A stretch of DNA of 7,925 nt, taken from assembly GCA_029937655.1 (NCBI GenBank), contig JAPYPK010000065.1, positions 1 through 7,925 of the forward strand. The letters run 5' to 3'. The DNA comes from Nitrospinaceae bacterium (GTDB taxonomy: Bacteria > Nitrospinota > Nitrospinia > Nitrospinales > VA-1). A program made the position numbers and the translations under genes. The first letter of the stretch is position 1. Each line of letters opens with the position of its first letter. Below are positions 6,931 to 7,925 of the stretch, piece after piece. The notes under the pieces are model-generated. The model was not told where the DNA came from. It ran no database searches and was given only the letters and a program-made list of their open reading frames with translations.

Positions 6931-7042
6931 AATAGAACTTTTAACTCCGGGAACACAAAATATTATTTCTCCTGCAAACAACCGTTATCTTCAAGGGGTA
7001 AGCATGAAAGACTCTACTTTCTCTTTACACTTATCATCATGA
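6923..7042 (+). CDS. Possible 39-codon coupling ORF between mutase and beta-helix gene
   Basis: ATG at 6923 starts inside the last codons of the mutase (8-base overlap). The frame stays open for 39 codons and ends in a TGA that overlaps the next ATG as ATGA (7039-7042). A weak GAAG (6915-6918) precedes the first ATG. An internal in-frame ATG at 7004 has a much better site, AAGGGG, 5 bases upstream, which would give only 12 residues. The peptide has no recognisable domain. Its likely role, if translated, is to carry ribosomes to the downstream start. A chance open frame of this length is quite possible, so the double overlap and the internal site are the main support. Confidence 0.33.
   Translation: MVKIELLTPGTQNIISPANNRYLQGVSMKDSTFSLHLSS
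6926..6945 (+). repeat. Intercistronic inverted repeat over the mutase stop codon
   Basis: GTTAAAA (6926-6932) and TTTTAAC (6939-6945) form a perfect 7-bp stem with a 6-base loop that includes the mutase stop codon. The stem is mostly A-U and no T-run follows, so it is not a good terminator. It could affect coupling to the next gene or be incidental. Confidence 0.35.
6993..6998 (+). promoter_or_regulatory. Shine-Dalgarno AAGGGG serving ATG 7004, not ATG 7039
   Basis: AAGGGG ends 5 bases before the ATG at 7004 and 40 bases before the ATG of the beta-helix gene at 7039, which has a pyrimidine-rich stretch in front of it and no site of its own. A small stem, GAAAG (7006-7010) with CTTTC (7017-7021), lies between. 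The arrangement fits termination-reinitiation at the ATGA. Confidence 0.5.
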
Positions 7043-7830
7043 GGCATTTTTTAGACACTTATTTTCCACAACTAAACAACTTTGCACATAATGATATTTT
7101 TAAAAATATCAATCAAGTTTGGGATCCCCTTAAAAACCTTGATAAAGTTATTACCAGAATCTTAGCGGAAGACCCTACAGGTGACCAAATCGAATCCGTT
7201 TCCGGTCTTACAATTGATACGAGTAGTTCCGTTAAGAGCATCGTTGTGAAACGCTGGATAAAACTTGAAACTCCCATCATATCCCAGGCACTTGAGATTA
7301 GAATTGATAGTGGAACTGTTTTAGAGCCTACGGCTATCATCAAAGGCCCATCAGTCATAGGAAAAAATAATGACATTCGTCAAGGATCATACCTAAGAGG
7401 TAATATCGTGGTAGGAAATAATTGTGTAATAGGTCACTGCACGGAAATTAAAAACTCCATACTAATGAATCATGTGGAAGCGGGCCATTTTAACTACATT
7501 GGAGATAGCATTTTAGGAAGTTTTGTCAATATGGGAGCGGGTTCACGACTTGCTAACGTCCAGTTTCGTGGGTTAAAAGAAAAGATGGACGATACTATCA
7601 ACGATATTAAGATACCCATAGAAAACAAACTAATTTCAACCGGTTTTTCCAAGCTTGGTTCAATCATAGGTGACAACGTCGAAATCGGCTGTAACGCAGT
7701 ATTATCTCCTGGAACTTTGATTGGTAAAGACAACTGGATTTATCCAAACTGTACTGTCTCCAAAGGCTTTCACCCTCCTGGGCATTTCATAACTCCTTCG
7801 GAACACAAGTCAAAATCTCGCAAAAAATAA
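7039..7830 (+). CDS. Left-handed beta-helix (hexapeptide) transferase related to the GlmU acetyltransferase domain
   Basis: 263 residues. Residues 1-45 form an alpha-helical lead (FAHNDIFKNINQVWDPL) like that of stand-alone GlmU-C/LpxA-like proteins. From about 88 on, hexapeptide repeats of the (I/V/L)G-x4 type follow (GPSVIGKNNDI, GNIVVGNNCVIG, SIIGDNVEIG), ending near 243 with a basic tail. The block EIKNSIL (136-142), AGH (148-150), YIGDSILG (153-160) and NMGAG (164-168) matches the GlmU acetyltransferase site, including the Lys, the catalytic His (H150 here) and the Tyr. This suggests CoA-dependent N-acetylation of an amino-sugar phosphate. No nucleotidyltransferase domain is present, unlike full-length GlmU. 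It lies downstream of the mutase and is probably co-transcribed, giving a possible mutase-then-acetyltransferase order. Start at 7039 depends on coupling to the preceding short frame; no nearer Shine-Dalgarno exists. No clear terminator is seen in the remaining 95 bases. Confidence 0.88.
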   Translation: MRHFLDTYFPQLNNFAHNDIFKNINQVWDPLKNLDKVITRILAEDPTGDQIESVSGLTIDTSSSVKSIVVKRWIKLETPIISQALEIRIDSGTVLEPTAIIKGPSVIGKNNDIRQGSYLRGNIVVGNNCVIGHCTEIKNSILMNHVEAGHFNYIGDSILGSFVNMGAGSRLANVQFRGLKEKMDDTINDIKIPIENKLISTGFSKLGSIIGDNVEIGCNAVLSPGTLIGKDNWIYPNCTVSKGFHPPGHFITPSEHKSKSRKK

Positions 7831-7925
7831 ATCTTCTCCAAAAGCTTTATTGTATGATGTAAAATAGATTTTAAAATACTGATTTTTCTAGTCCACTCTC
7901 GTACAGTTTCCTTTTGGAAATGCTA

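Noticed and set aside
7837..7918. Inverted repeat TCCAAAAG / CTTTTGGA downstream of the beta-helix gene
   Set aside because: The 8-base arms are 66 bases apart with no T-run and little else to pair. Chance is likely in AT-rich sequence, so it is not called as a terminator.

Overview
This window comes from a diderm (Gram-negative-type) bacterium with moderately AT-rich DNA. The evidence is a complete two-partner secretion (type Vb) pair, which needs an outer membrane. The lineage cannot be fixed from sequence alone. Nothing here looks like a phage, an insertion sequence, a CRISPR array, or a tRNA or rRNA gene.

Layout. Positions 1-2276 (minus strand) hold the N-terminal 758 codons of a large filamentous-haemagglutinin-like exoprotein (TpsA) that runs off the left edge. 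Positions 2373-4112 (minus) hold its dedicated outer-membrane transporter (TpsB). The two genes lie in tpsB-tpsA order with a 96-base gap and no visible terminator, so they look like one operon. A 640-base region without a convincing gene (4113-4752) separates this operon from a divergent one on the plus strand. The best regulatory signal in the window lies here: a near-perfect sigma-54 (-24/-12) promoter at 4342-4326 pointing at tpsB, followed by a leader of about 200 bases.

The plus-strand genes are an unusually long alpha-D-phosphohexomutase (4753-6930, 725 codons, with a C-terminal extension resembling a winged helix) and a left-handed beta-helix protein related to the GlmU acetyltransferase domain (7039-7830). 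A 39-codon open frame overlaps both of them (6923-7042). Neither gene has a Shine-Dalgarno sequence at normal distance from its start. The mutase has AAGGAG 32 bases upstream with a perfect 7-bp hairpin in between. The beta-helix gene has AAGGGG in front of a short frame that ends in an ATGA overlap with its start.

How they may work together. TpsB should secrete TpsA to the cell surface, where it would act as an adhesin or biofilm matrix protein made only when a sigma-54 activator is engaged. The mutase and the beta-helix protein look like hexose-phosphate or amino-sugar-phosphate enzymes feeding a surface glycan or nucleotide-sugar pool. A link between that sugar module and the adhesin is only a hypothesis based on adjacency.
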